A program made the position numbers and the translations under genes. Below the pieces are notes generated by a model. It saw only the letters and a list, made by a program, of their open reading frames with translations, was not told the origin of the DNA and did no database searches. A DNA stretch of 64,000 nt, taken from positions 567,321 through 631,320 of the forward strand of contig NZ_AUBU01000001.1 of assembly GCF_000429405.1 (NCBI RefSeq), in the 5' to 3' direction. Positions 54,334 to 63,500 of the stretch are shown here, piece by piece (positions within the stretch are counted from its first letter, which is position 1; each line of letters opens with the position of its first letter). Source of the DNA: Algoriphagus marincola DSM 16067 (GTDB taxonomy: Bacteria; Bacteroidota; Bacteroidia; Cytophagales; Cyclobacteriaceae).

Positions 54334-57167
54334 TCCCATTTTTGAAAGAAACTGCTCAAAAACTTTTGGAATCGCACCATCGCATGGAAGAATTGGTGGT
54401 GGTCTTGCCAAATAGAAGAGCAGGTCTGTTTTTTACCCGTTATTTGGGTGAGCTGATTAATCAGCCCCTTTGGATGCCGGAAGTCAAAACGATCGAGCAG
54501 GTATTTTATGGTTTGGCTGGAAATACGCCCGCGGATGATTTGACTTTGATCTTTGAGTTGTATGAGCTTTACAGGCAAATTCAAGAGGAACCCGAGGATT
54601 TTGATCGCTTTTATTTTTGGGGAGAGTTGATTTTAAAAGACTTCAATGATCTGGACCAATTTCTTGCTCCTGCAAAAGTTTTGTATCAAAACCTCGCCGA
54701 AATAAAGGCTTTTGAGTCCGATTTAAGTTTCCTCACCCCAGAGCAACGTGACTTGATCTCTCAGTTTTGGTTAGCATTTGCCAAGCAAAATGATCAGGAA
54801 AAACAGAAGTTTCTTCGATTTTGGCAGATTTTGGGCCGCTTGTATGAGGACTTTCAGCATAGACTTAAAACGGCTGGATTAGCCTATTCAGGCCAATTAT
54901 ATCGTAAAGTAGCAGAGAATCTGGATACGATCCCAAGACCGGAAAAGCAATATGTCTTTGTGGGTTTCAATGCCTTCACCTTGGCAGAGGAACGATTGAT
55001 TGGGCATTTCGTCAAGGATTTTGGTGCGGAGATTTTCTGGGATCTAGACCAATATTACCTGAATGATAAACTGCAGGAAGCGGGTTTGTTTTTCAGAGAT
55101 TATCATCGGGATTCCATTTTTGGAAAGACTTTTCCGGAGGAAATACCTGATCGAATTCGGCATCAGCGAGAAAATATTCATGTTCATTCCATCCCATTGA
55201 AAACCAACCAGGCCAATTTGGTTGGGAAGCTTTTGGAAGAGATTCCTTCGGAAGAAGCCTTGGAAGAGACGGTAATTATTTTGCCGGATGAACAGCTTCT
55301 TTTTCCGGTACTGCATTATTTGCCTCCGCAGATTGATAAGTTGAATGTGACCATGGGCTATCCGGTCAGGAATGCGCCTGTTTATGCCTTTTTGGATGCG
55401 GTCTTGGATTTGCAGCGCTATGTGAAATTTCGGGAGGATGGGGTGAGTTTTTATCACAAGCCAGTGACGGATTTATTGTCATTTCCCTATTTATTGCAGG
55501 AAGACCCAACTCATTTTCAGGGATTGCTAGACAAAATCAAGGGCGAAAATCTTCTAGAAATTCCTGCTAATCTTTTGGTCGGCCAATCTAAATTAGCTGC
55601 GCTAGTTTTCAAGCAAGTAGACCCTTCAGAGATTTTTGATTACTTGACGGAATTGATCACTCACTTGGCATTGATGCTACAGGAGGATGAGGTTCAGCGG
55701 TCTTATCTTTTTCAGGCTTTCAAGCAATTGAACCGAATCAAGGAGATTTTCCAAGGCAATCATTCTAAGGCTTTAAAAATTGATTTTGTACTCAAGCTCT
55801 TTCGGCAGATTTTCAGAGAACTCAAGCTTCCTTTTGAGGGTGAGCCACTTCAGGGCCTGCAAATGATGGGAGTACTGGAGTCCAGGAACCTGGACTTTCG
55901 AAGAGTCATAATTTGCGATCTGAATGAAGGGAGTTTTCCTCCCGGAGGTGGCATCAATTCCTTGATCCCCTTTAATCTCCGCAGAGCATTTGGACTTCCT
56001 GTTCAGGAGCAAAATGACGCTATTTACGCCTATACCTTTTATCGACTTTTGCATCGAGCAGAAGAGGTCCATTTGATCTACACGACGGCGGCGGATCAAG
56101 GTAAAGCAGGGGAGATGAGCCGCTTTCTTCAGCAGATGCAGGCAGAGTTGGGTGTAGCTGCTCCAGAGATTTCCATGGTACCGGTCGGCTTGACTCCTTC
56201 AAAAGTCATTGAAATAGCAAAAAGCCCTGAAGTACTGAAGGATATGGAGGCTTTTCTAGCCAAAAATAATCCAGAGGAAAAAAACCGACCACTTTCCGCT
56301 TCTGCACTCAATATGTATTTGGATTGCAGGCTTAAATTTTATTTCCGCTATGTGGCGGGTTTGAAAGAGCGGGAGGAAGTAGTCACAGAGATCGATCCCT
56401 CTACTTTTGGAACTATTTTGCATAATGCTGTGGAGATAATCTATGGACTGGGTGAAAGCGAAAAAGCTCGGAAAATTGATTCACATGAAATCAAGCGCTT
56501 GATGCCTCAAGTACAGACTGCTGTGGATCAGGCGATTCGTAATTTCTATCAACTGGAAGAAGGGAAGCAGATGGATTACTCCGGACAGTTGCAGATAGCG
56601 CGGGAGATTTTTGTCAAATATCTGGAAGCTATTTTGGAATACGATCAGGAGAATGGGGAATTCACGATTTTGGGTGTGGAGAAAAATGTTCCTGCCAGTA
56701 TTCCAGTGGAAACGAAAGAGGGTATAGTTTATTTCGCTCTTCAGGGAGTCATAGACCGGGTTGATGAGAAGGATGGAGTCGTGCGATTGATTGACTACAA
56801 GACCGGGAAGGACGATAAAAAAGTGCTTTCTATCGGCTCTCTATTTGATCGAGATGAGAAGAAGCGAAATAAGGCAGCGATGCAGACCCTTTTGTATGCT
56901 TATTTCTATCAATTTGAGCATCCAGAAAATCGAAAGGCTCTAAAGCCGGGAATTTTTAATATTCGGGAAATTTACAATCCTGAATTCAACCCATTCCTGC
57001 AGATGAATGGACAGGAAATTTATGATTACCGGGAAGTGGAAGAAGAATTTGTGTCAGGCCTATCAACTATGCTAGGGGAGATCCTAAATCCTGAAATTCC
57101 TTTCTCTCAAACCGAGGACGAGGAAAAATGTAAATATTGTGCTTATAAGGAGATTTGTGGGAGATAA
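54330..57167 (+). CDS. AddB-type PD-(D/E)XK nuclease subunit
   Basis: The 945-residue partner of the upstream helicase has an AddB-like N-terminal helicase-fold region (VVVLPNRRAGLFFTRYLGEL) without a working Walker A. The nuclease has LIDYKTGKD near 820, and an iron-sulphur set built from the Cys in DCRLKFYFRYVAGL (near 665) plus CKYCAYKEIC at the C-terminus. It cuts DNA during resection. It is translationally coupled to the helicase and ends one base before the convergent gene. Confidence 0.92.
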   Translation: MIPFLKETAQKLLESHHRMEELVVVLPNRRAGLFFTRYLGELINQPLWMPEVKTIEQVFYGLAGNTPADDLTLIFELYELYRQIQEEPEDFDRFYFWGELILKDFNDLDQFLAPAKVLYQNLAEIKAFESDLSFLTPEQRDLISQFWLAFAKQNDQEKQKFLRFWQILGRLYEDFQHRLKTAGLAYSGQLYRKVAENLDTIPRPEKQYVFVGFNAFTLAEERLIGHFVKDFGAEIFWDLDQYYLNDKLQEAGLFFRDYHRDSIFGKTFPEEIPDRIRHQRENIHVHSIPLKTNQANLVGKLLEEIPSEEALEETVIILPDEQLLFPVLHYLPPQIDKLNVTMGYPVRNAPVYAFLDAVLDLQRYVKFREDGVSFYHKPVTDLLSFPYLLQEDPTHFQGLLDKIKGENLLEIPANLLVGQSKLAALVFKQVDPSEIFDYLTELITHLALMLQEDEVQRSYLFQAFKQLNRIKEIFQGNHSKALKIDFVLKLFRQIFRELKLPFEGEPLQGLQMMGVLESRNLDFRRVIICDLNEGSFPPGGGINSLIPFNLRRAFGLPVQEQNDAIYAYTFYRLLHRAEEVHLIYTTAADQGKAGEMSRFLQQMQAELGVAAPEISMVPVGLTPSKVIEIAKSPEVLKDMEAFLAKNNPEEKNRPLSASALNMYLDCRLKFYFRYVAGLKEREEVVTEIDPSTFGTILHNAVEIIYGLGESEKARKIDSHEIKRLMPQVQTAVDQAIRNFYQLEEGKQMDYSGQLQIAREIFVKYLEAILEYDQENGEFTILGVEKNVPASIPVETKEGIVYFALQGVIDRVDEKDGVVRLIDYKTGKDDKKVLSIGSLFDRDEKKRNKAAMQTLLYAYFYQFEHPENRKALKPGIFNIREIYNPEFNPFLQMNGQEIYDYREVEEEFVSGLSTMLGEILNPEIPFSQTEDEEKCKYCAYKEICGR

Positions 57168-57168
57168 A

Positions 57169-57693
57169 TCAACACGGACTCCAATAATGAAACTCAATCA
57201 GCTTTTCTTCCTTAAACAGAAAGAAAAAGCCATCATCGGCATCAGTAAACCTACCCCCAAGGCTGAATAAATCAGCTTCATCCCGTCCATGAAATTTTAT
57301 GGGCTCGGCTTGCTTTCCAAAAAAACGCTCAACTTCACTCTGAGTGCTTTTTCCACTGAATTCCGTTTCCTGGTAATAAGTCCACTTTATTTCACCTGCT
57401 GAATCGAACAGGACCAATTCTGAGATATAACCTTCTTCTGCACTCCCAATCCAAGTGATTTGAGGATAGATCAGTTGATAATAGGTTTTTCCCTGTTCTT
57501 CATTGGAATGAAAGCCATATTCGTAGTTCGTGTCAGTCCTTTTGGTTGGACCATATTTTTCGAAAATACTCTTGATCCCATACTGATGAAAAGCTAAGCC
57601 GTCTACAAAAACATATTCCGAATCAAGAGTCTTATCTTCTTGATAATTAGAGAATAGTAAAGAGAAAATTAAAGCAAAATTAAGCCAGGTCAT
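57169..57693 (-). CDS. exported protein of unknown function coupled to RidA
   Basis: The 174-residue protein has a signal-like N-terminus (LNFALIFSLLFSNYQ) and no family I can name. It is rich in aromatic residues (KTYYQLIYPQITWIG, KWTYYQETEF), suggesting a small beta-rich domain. Its ATG overlaps the exported RidA gene stop by four bases. It converges with the AddB gene. Confidence 0.75.
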   Translation of the reverse strand: MTWLNFALIFSLLFSNYQEDKTLDSEYVFVDGLAFHQYGIKSIFEKYGPTKRTDTNYEYGFHSNEEQGKTYYQLIYPQITWIGSAEEGYISELVLFDSAGEIKWTYYQETEFSGKSTQSEVERFFGKQAEPIKFHGRDEADLFSLGGRFTDADDGFFFLFKEEKLIEFHYWSPC

Positions 57694-58196
57694 TGATCTT
57701 CCAATTCCACAATTACCTCAATTTCTACCGCAATATTATTAGGCAAGGCCGCTACTCCCACAGCGGATCGGGCATGTTTTCCCTTTTCTCCAAATACTTC
57801 CACCATCAAGTCTGAAAAGCCATTAATCACAGCAGGATGTCCCGTGAAATCAGGAGCAGAGTTGACCATTCCCAATACTTTAACAAATTGCTTGATGCGA
57901 CTCAAGTCTCCTGTAGCGGCTTTAAGGACAGCTATGATTTCCAGGCCGGTTTCCCTTGCTGCTTGGTATCCCTCTTCAGGCGTAAGATCACTTCCGACTT
58001 TTCCAAAGACATTCGGGCCATTGCCCGCGAGATACAACACATTGCCGACTTGTCTCCATTTCACGTAGTTGGCCATAGGCTGACTGATCTCAGGAATAGA
58101 GAGTCCTAGTTGCTTGATTTTTTCTTCAGGCGTTTGGGCATGGCTCAGGGAGTAAAAAGCAAAAATTGAGAATAATAAAAGGCAGTATTTTTTCAT
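57690..58196 (-). CDS. exported RidA/YjgF family protein
   Basis: From the ATG at 58196 the 168-residue product has a signal peptide (MKKYCLLLFSIFAFYSLSHAQ). A RidA fold follows: GNVLYLAGNGP, LEIIAVLKAATGDLSRIKQFVKVLGMV, and KHARSAVGVAALPNNIAVEIEV with the Arg that binds carboxylates. Cytoplasmic RidA deaminates reactive enamines; this one is periplasmic. An upstream start at 58217 would bury the signal. It is coupled to the unknown exported gene. Confidence 0.9.
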   Translation of the reverse strand: MKKYCLLLFSIFAFYSLSHAQTPEEKIKQLGLSIPEISQPMANYVKWRQVGNVLYLAGNGPNVFGKVGSDLTPEEGYQAARETGLEIIAVLKAATGDLSRIKQFVKVLGMVNSAPDFTGHPAVINGFSDLMVEVFGEKGKHARSAVGVAALPNNIAVEIEVIVELEDQ

Positions 58197-58267
58197 GATC
58201 AAATTGATTAAAATCACTTCAATCTAGGAGAAATTCCTGAAATTTAGGTTCTCAAACTTTCTTTTTA

Positions 58268-58729
58268 ATGCAAAACCTTGAAATCATCCCTTTCCAAGCT
58301 GAATTACAGCCTGAATTTGAAGCCATCAATCGAGAATGGGTCGAGGAGCTATTCTCGCTAGAGCCTTTTGATATTGCTCAGCTTCAATCACCTCAGGAAA
58401 CCATCATAGAAAAAGGTGGGGCTATTTATTTTGCCAAAATGAATGATCAAATTCTAGGGACTGTAGGTCTATCCAAAGTCGATAAACATACCTTCGAATT
58501 GATCAAAATGGGAGTCAAGAAATCAGCTCAGGGTAAAGGAGTGGGCATGTTCTTAGGACAGCAGGCTTTGAAAAAGGCCAAAGAAATGGGGGCGAATAAA
58601 GTGGTATTGTACACTCATACCAAACTCCAAGCTGCGTTAAGAATCTACCAGAAACTGGGTTTCAAAGAGGTGCCTGTAAGAGACGGTAAATATTGCCGAT
58701 GTGATCTGATGATGGAAGTTGATGTTTAA
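58268..58729 (+). CDS. GNAT family N-acetyltransferase
   Basis: The 153-residue protein has the acetyl-CoA loop QGKGVG (88-93), then MFLGQQALKKAKEMGANKVVLYTHTKLQAALRIYQKLGF, which is the classic GNAT strand-helix core. Acceptor is unknown. It is divergent from the exported RidA gene over 71 bases and precedes the UspA gene. Confidence 0.9.
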   Translation: MQNLEIIPFQAELQPEFEAINREWVEELFSLEPFDIAQLQSPQETIIEKGGAIYFAKMNDQILGTVGLSKVDKHTFELIKMGVKKSAQGKGVGMFLGQQALKKAKEMGANKVVLYTHTKLQAALRIYQKLGFKEVPVRDGKYCRCDLMMEVDV

Positions 58730-58830
58730 AAAACTGATTAGCTGACATTTATCATTTTTTTGCTTGATATCCATCAAAGGCAAGGCCACTTATTTTTTGG
58801 AAATTTGAAAAGAATCAAAATCCAAAAGCT

Positions 58831-59655
58831 ATGAAAACGATTGTCGTTCCCTTCGATTTTTCTACCTATTCGCTAGAGGCTCTGAAAACTGCACAAAAAA
58901 TAAGTGTTAAGTCTGGAGCAACGATTGTCTGTGTGACGGTCATTCCTTCCGAGGTAGACTTTGAAAAACTCTCTGAGGAAGCAAAATTGAAATATACAGA
59001 CCTAATCGAACAAAAGACCGAGGCTGAGGAGATATTGCCCGAATACATTCAGCAAATAGCACCTGCCAAGGCTCCAATCGAACAGGTAGTGAAAATTGGG
59101 GTGCCGCATGAGCAAATCCTCCGTGAAGCTAATCGCTCCGAGGCTGATATGATCGTGATGGGGGCCTATGGAAAAGGGTATACTGAAGGGAAATTCATAG
59201 GTTCTAATCTCCAAAAGATTCTAAGAATGGCAGATATGCCGGTATTGGCTGTCAAGGTGGCTTTGGATGGAAATAATCTTCGGAAAATCGCCTTTGCTTC
59301 TACCTTCCAGCAAGATACCCCAAAGGCTTTCGCGAAAATCAAGCCTTTTGTAAAAGCTTTCAAGGCATCTGTTCACCAGCTTTTTGTCAATACTCCAGGA
59401 AATTTCCATACTTCAGAAAAAATCCAGGATGGAATGAAACTGTTCCAAGCTGGTAACGAGGAAATAGTATTTCACCAACATACCTACAGCGCCGAAGAGG
59501 TAGAAAAAGGAATCGTTGCCTTCTGCGAAGAAGAGGGGCTTCATTTGGTAGCTCTTGTTTCAGGAGATCATAAGCTAAGTCCAGCTTATCAGATTGGGGT
59601 GACAGAGACTGTCCTCTTTCAAGGAGATTTAGGTGTCTTGAGTGTTAAAGCTTGA
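58831..59655 (+). CDS. tandem universal stress protein
   Basis: The 274-residue protein has two UspA domains. The first has Asp9 (VVPFDF) and the nucleotide loop GAYGKGYTEGKFIGS near 111-125, so it should bind ATP. The second (from about 145) is degraded and lacks that loop. Cytoplasmic stress or energy sensing is likely. The last 37 bases overlap the 3' end of the convergent Na/Pi gene. Confidence 0.9.
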   Translation: MKTIVVPFDFSTYSLEALKTAQKISVKSGATIVCVTVIPSEVDFEKLSEEAKLKYTDLIEQKTEAEEILPEYIQQIAPAKAPIEQVVKIGVPHEQILREANRSEADMIVMGAYGKGYTEGKFIGSNLQKILRMADMPVLAVKVALDGNNLRKIAFASTFQQDTPKAFAKIKPFVKAFKASVHQLFVNTPGNFHTSEKIQDGMKLFQAGNEEIVFHQHTYSAEEVEKGIVAFCEEEGLHLVALVSGDHKLSPAYQIGVTETVLFQGDLGVLSVKA

Positions 59656-61304
59656 CTTTTAGCATCTTCAGAGGGGTCAAAAACTTCATTGATTGGGTGT
59701 CGCCAATGCAATACAGCGGCACCCAAATTATACAGTCCTCTAGAAAATTCCCTAGCAACATTCGTAAAAGTTGAAAAAGGGATGTCGGTTTTATGACTTT
59801 TTGCTTCCTGAAATAATTTTTCAACCAATTGACTGGAGTCTAGCTCCGATTCACGCATCCAAGATGGAACTTGAATCTCAGGTTGTTCAACTTTGGCCAG
59901 TTGATCAATTTCAAGAATTCGCTCTTCGAATTTTACTTTTAATTCTTCCAAGAAATCCTTCGGAAGATTTCTAGAGGAGTTTCTTAACTCTTTGATATTG
60001 TGATGTATATCCTTAAAATCCTTAGCTGAGAAGATCAGTAATCGCACGGAAAGCATCAGTGATGTGAGTTTTTTTGCCTCCTCCTCAGTAATACTCGTCT
60101 TTAGAAGTTTGAGATGATAGGCAGTAATTTCATCCTCTACGAGCTTTAAGCTTTGATATAACCCTAGGTATTCAACGGGTCTGCTCAGTATTTTTTCGAA
60201 TATTCCTTGTTTGGGGGATGGAATACCCTCCTCCATGATAGTAAGAGAAATGAATTTTTTTGTCTTCACAAAAAGTTCCTCAATTTCCTTTTCCAATGCT
60301 TGAATTGCCGCCTCAGGAACAGCTACGTCAACATTCTGAATGTAAAGGGTGTGGGGTTTTTCTTTTGTGAGGAAACGGCCTTTAAGCCATTTGGTGATAG
60401 GTTTGATAAATGGAAGGAAAAGCAGAACTCCGAATGCATTCAAGATGGTATTGAAGAGGGCTAGATCCAATAGCGGGTCTTGTCCAATAGGTAGGCTGCT
60501 TATCCATTGAATAATCAACGGTATAAAAAACAAGACAATCAGTCCGGTAACTACATTAAAAAGAAAATGAAGTGAGGCCAGCCTTTTTTTATCCGGAGTA
60601 CCTCCGAGGGCTCCCAAGCTGACGGTGACTGTGGTACCGATATTGGCCCCAACGGTAGCTGCTGCAGCTTGATCTAGTCCTAAAATCCCTGAGCTGATCG
60701 CACTAAGTAGGATTACTAAAGTCGCCGAACTTGACTGAATGATGGCAGTAAGGATAAGTCCAATCAAAGCAAAAACAACTAAACCCCAGTCCGCATACAG
60801 GCTAAAATCAAAGTTTTCTGCCAAGGATTCAATCGACCCTTTCATCAAATCAATACCAAAGAATAAAAGTCCAAAACCCAATAAAAAGGAACCTAGATTT
60901 TTCAGAATAAAGTATCGGGATGCTAAAATGAAAAGTAAAGCGCCAACGCCGATCAGGGGTAAAGAGAAGGAAGCGATATCTACTTTGAAACCAAGGCTAT
61001 AAACCAGCCAAGCGGTTACAGTGGTGCCTAGATTTGCGCCTAAAATGACTCCTGCTGCATGGCTAAATCTAATTATTCCGGCACCTAGGAAAGCTAAAAC
61101 CATCAAAGTAACCAAAGAGCTACTTTGTAAAAGTGCAGTCACTAGGGTGCCGCTGATAATCCCCTTGATAGGAGTATCGGTAAATTTTTGGAGTAAGCGA
61201 CGAAAAGTCTTACCGCTAAACTCATTAAGACCAGCCTCCATCTGATGCATGCCCAGAAGGAAGATTCCCAGCCCAGCCAGAAAGTCCCAAATTTGAAAGG
61301 TCAA
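59619..61304 (-). CDS. Na/Pi cotransporter family protein
   Basis: The 561-residue protein has the NptA-type repeats with QSSS at 60-63 and again in AIIQSSSATLV near 189, and about eight membrane segments. A PhoU-like helical cytoplasmic C-terminus follows. It takes up phosphate with sodium. The frame has no ATG near its N-terminus: TTG at 61304 is the start that keeps the family opening DFLAGLGIFLLGMHQMEAG. It overlaps the UspA gene 3' end by 37 bases. Confidence 0.9.
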   Translation of the reverse strand: MTFQIWDFLAGLGIFLLGMHQMEAGLNEFSGKTFRRLLQKFTDTPIKGIISGTLVTALLQSSSLVTLMVLAFLGAGIIRFSHAAGVILGANLGTTVTAWLVYSLGFKVDIASFSLPLIGVGALLFILASRYFILKNLGSFLLGFGLLFFGIDLMKGSIESLAENFDFSLYADWGLVVFALIGLILTAIIQSSSATLVILLSAISSGILGLDQAAAATVGANIGTTVTVSLGALGGTPDKKRLASLHFLFNVVTGLIVLFFIPLIIQWISSLPIGQDPLLDLALFNTILNAFGVLLFLPFIKPITKWLKGRFLTKEKPHTLYIQNVDVAVPEAAIQALEKEIEELFVKTKKFISLTIMEEGIPSPKQGIFEKILSRPVEYLGLYQSLKLVEDEITAYHLKLLKTSITEEEAKKLTSLMLSVRLLIFSAKDFKDIHHNIKELRNSSRNLPKDFLEELKVKFEERILEIDQLAKVEQPEIQVPSWMRESELDSSQLVEKLFQEAKSHKTDIPFSTFTNVAREFSRGLYNLGAAVLHWRHPINEVFDPSEDAKSQALTLKTPKSP

Positions 61305-61453
61305 AACTTGAAATGATTAATTCTCGACTTTAGTCAGAGAATAGTGTACAGCAAGAGTGAATTTAGGTAAATCTCTACCAATTCAGAAAAAAGATTTTGG
61401 ATACCAATAAAAGTTTTGGATAAAAACCTAGGGTAGTGAGGAAAGGATAAAGA

Positions 61454-62383
61454 TTACCAGAATCTGAAGCGCTTCTCATTGATTCGGTTTCTGAAAATCC
61501 AGTTGTCGAAAATATCTCTGGACCAATGAATCTCCAGGCCAACATTCACAGTCATGTATCCATCGAATCTGTGGGTGAGACCAGATCCCCTGCGAACACG
61601 GCCATTGTTTCTTAGAATTTTGTCCACATCCGGCATTCCATTATCATCCAAAAAATCGGGATTTCGGATAGCTAATCGAAGTCGGTCTGGATTTCTACCC
61701 GATACATAATCATCCACTAAGTCCAAATAAAACTCCGACACATTATAGGCAGAGATATCATCCATGTAGTCGGTCAAAGTGAAGCGGTAATTCCCTTCGA
61801 AAGTCAGATCCATGTACACATTTAGCTTGTACTTGAAGCCTAGCCCCATGGGAAAGACGGTGATGAAGCGATCATAGGGGTTGTTTTCTAAGGCCAGTGG
61901 CCTCAAATCTACCCATTCTCCATCTAGTTGAGCCTGAGGATTGTTGGTGGACATACCTATACCTACGAAAATGTATGGGTTCCAAAGTGGACGGTGGATA
62001 TTCGGAACTTTGACGGGGTGCCAAAAATATTGGATTACTCCTGAAACTTCCCAGTTTCGAGCCCGGAAATGAAGGTTTCTAGGGGTACGAAAAGCCCTCG
62101 GATCTGAGGGAGGATCTTGACCGGACATTTTGATGTAGGAGAATTCTCCTTTGGCCCTGAGATTTGTTCCTATAGTTCTATGAAAGGCAATATTTGCATT
62201 CCAGTCTGGCTGAACTCCTTCATTGTATTTCCAGAAGGAATAAAGCTCTCCAAAATACTGGGTAGGACCTATGCTGGCAGAAATCGACCATGGCTCCTCA
62301 AACCGATAACGGTAAAAGCTTTGCGCACTGGCTTGATAACTCCAGCCTATCAAAAATACAACTATAAAGCCTAGCTTTCTCAT
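61454..62383 (-). CDS. DUF6089-like outer-membrane beta-barrel protein
   Basis: I start at the ATG at 62383, which opens MRKLGFIVVFLIGWSYQASAQ, a signal peptide. The 309-residue product has alternating aromatic beta strands (FSYIKMSGQD, GVIQYFWHPVKVPN, FVGIGMSTNNPQAQL, LTFEGNYRFTLTDYMDDISAY) and ends RFRFW, as in DUF6089 and related barrel proteins. It is expected in the outer membrane. It follows the MscS gene by 45 bases. Confidence 0.85.
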   Translation of the reverse strand: MRKLGFIVVFLIGWSYQASAQSFYRYRFEEPWSISASIGPTQYFGELYSFWKYNEGVQPDWNANIAFHRTIGTNLRAKGEFSYIKMSGQDPPSDPRAFRTPRNLHFRARNWEVSGVIQYFWHPVKVPNIHRPLWNPYIFVGIGMSTNNPQAQLDGEWVDLRPLALENNPYDRFITVFPMGLGFKYKLNVYMDLTFEGNYRFTLTDYMDDISAYNVSEFYLDLVDDYVSGRNPDRLRLAIRNPDFLDDNGMPDVDKILRNNGRVRRGSGLTHRFDGYMTVNVGLEIHWSRDIFDNWIFRNRINEKRFRFW

Positions 62384-62428
62384 TATCAGGCCTGCTCGGT
62401 CCATTTCTTCCAATGGGCGAAAATTACC

Positions 62429-63337
62429 CTAATTTTTTAAATTTTCAAATCCTGATCGTAAGTGTAGATCGCGCTGTGGAAATGGGATTTCGACTCCTTG
62501 CTCTTTGAACCGTTTGAAAATTTCATATAAAAGCTGGCTTTTCAGCACTTTTGGTCGATTGACATACTCTGAGGTCCATACTCTGAGGTTGAAATTGATG
62601 CTGTTGTCTCCATATTCTTCAAAAAGGACATCTGATTCAGGGCTTTCTAAAACTCCCTTATTGTCTTTGGCTACCTCGAGCAAAATTCTTCTTACTTTTT
62701 CCGGATCTTCACGATAAGCTACACCCACTGGAAAATTAAAACGGACCATTCGGTCAGAGTGAGACCAGTTGATCACTTGATTATCAATAAATTGACTGTT
62801 TGGTACAACGATGGTGATATTATCATTGGTAACTACCATGGTCGATCGAGCTGAAATTTTGATGACATCTCCATTGACATCTCCCACTTCGATTCGGTCT
62901 CCCACTTTGATAGGCTGCTCAAAAAGAATGATGAGCCCACTGATGAAGTTGTTTGTGATGTTTTGAAGACCAAAACCGATACCAACACCAATTGCTCCTG
63001 CCAACACCCCAAAAGCACTTAAATCAATCCCATTCGTCTGAAGAATCGAAAAAACACCGGCAAGGATTAAAACATACTTGACTATCGTTCCAATCGAAAG
63101 TCGTGTGCCTTCAGTGATACTGTATTTTTTCAAAATCCTGTTGACCAGTAGTCTTCTGATCCATTCAGATCCTATAAAAAGAACGAGAAAGGAAAAAATA
63201 AGCGTTAGGACGAGCCCAATCGTTAATTTAGAATCACCCAAGTTGAAAAGACTCAGGTTCATGATTTGATCTATCCACTCCAGCAAATCGAAGTTGCTCG
63301 AATTAGAATTAGAAACAGTTGATGAGTCTGATTGCAT
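62429..63337 (-). CDS. MscS family mechanosensitive channel
   Basis: The 302-residue protein has three N-terminal membrane segments and the pore helix region GVGIGFGLQNITNNFISG. The cytoplasmic beta domain follows with LFEQPIKVGDRIEV and VVPNSQFIDNQVINWS. It releases solutes on hypo-osmotic shock. A TTG at 63379 would add 14 residues; the ATG at 63337 is used. It probably forms a unit with the DUF6089-like gene. Confidence 0.92.
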   Translation of the reverse strand: MQSDSSTVSNSNSSNFDLLEWIDQIMNLSLFNLGDSKLTIGLVLTLIFSFLVLFIGSEWIRRLLVNRILKKYSITEGTRLSIGTIVKYVLILAGVFSILQTNGIDLSAFGVLAGAIGVGIGFGLQNITNNFISGLIILFEQPIKVGDRIEVGDVNGDVIKISARSTMVVTNDNITIVVPNSQFIDNQVINWSHSDRMVRFNFPVGVAYREDPEKVRRILLEVAKDNKGVLESPESDVLFEEYGDNSINFNLRVWTSEYVNRPKVLKSQLLYEIFKRFKEQGVEIPFPQRDLHLRSGFENLKN

Positions 63338-63500
63338 AGATTTCGAAATATTAGTCGAATTTTGTAAGCAAAATATCAATAATTATCGACCCTAAAGTCA
63401 GAATTTACATTCATTCTTAAAAATCAAAATAAAATTCTGAAAAGTACCCGGTTAGGATTGTGATTTAAAATTTTTGATCGAAAATCCTTAATTTTGAACT

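Noticed and set aside
51085..57167. Helicase-nuclease pair as a possible new defence system
   Set aside because: Motif order, coupling and the four-Cys nuclease are those of the AddAB repair complex.
63489..63496. TAATTTTG just before the GNAT-nitrilase start
   Set aside because: It lies four bases before the ATG and has no -33 element at the right spacing.
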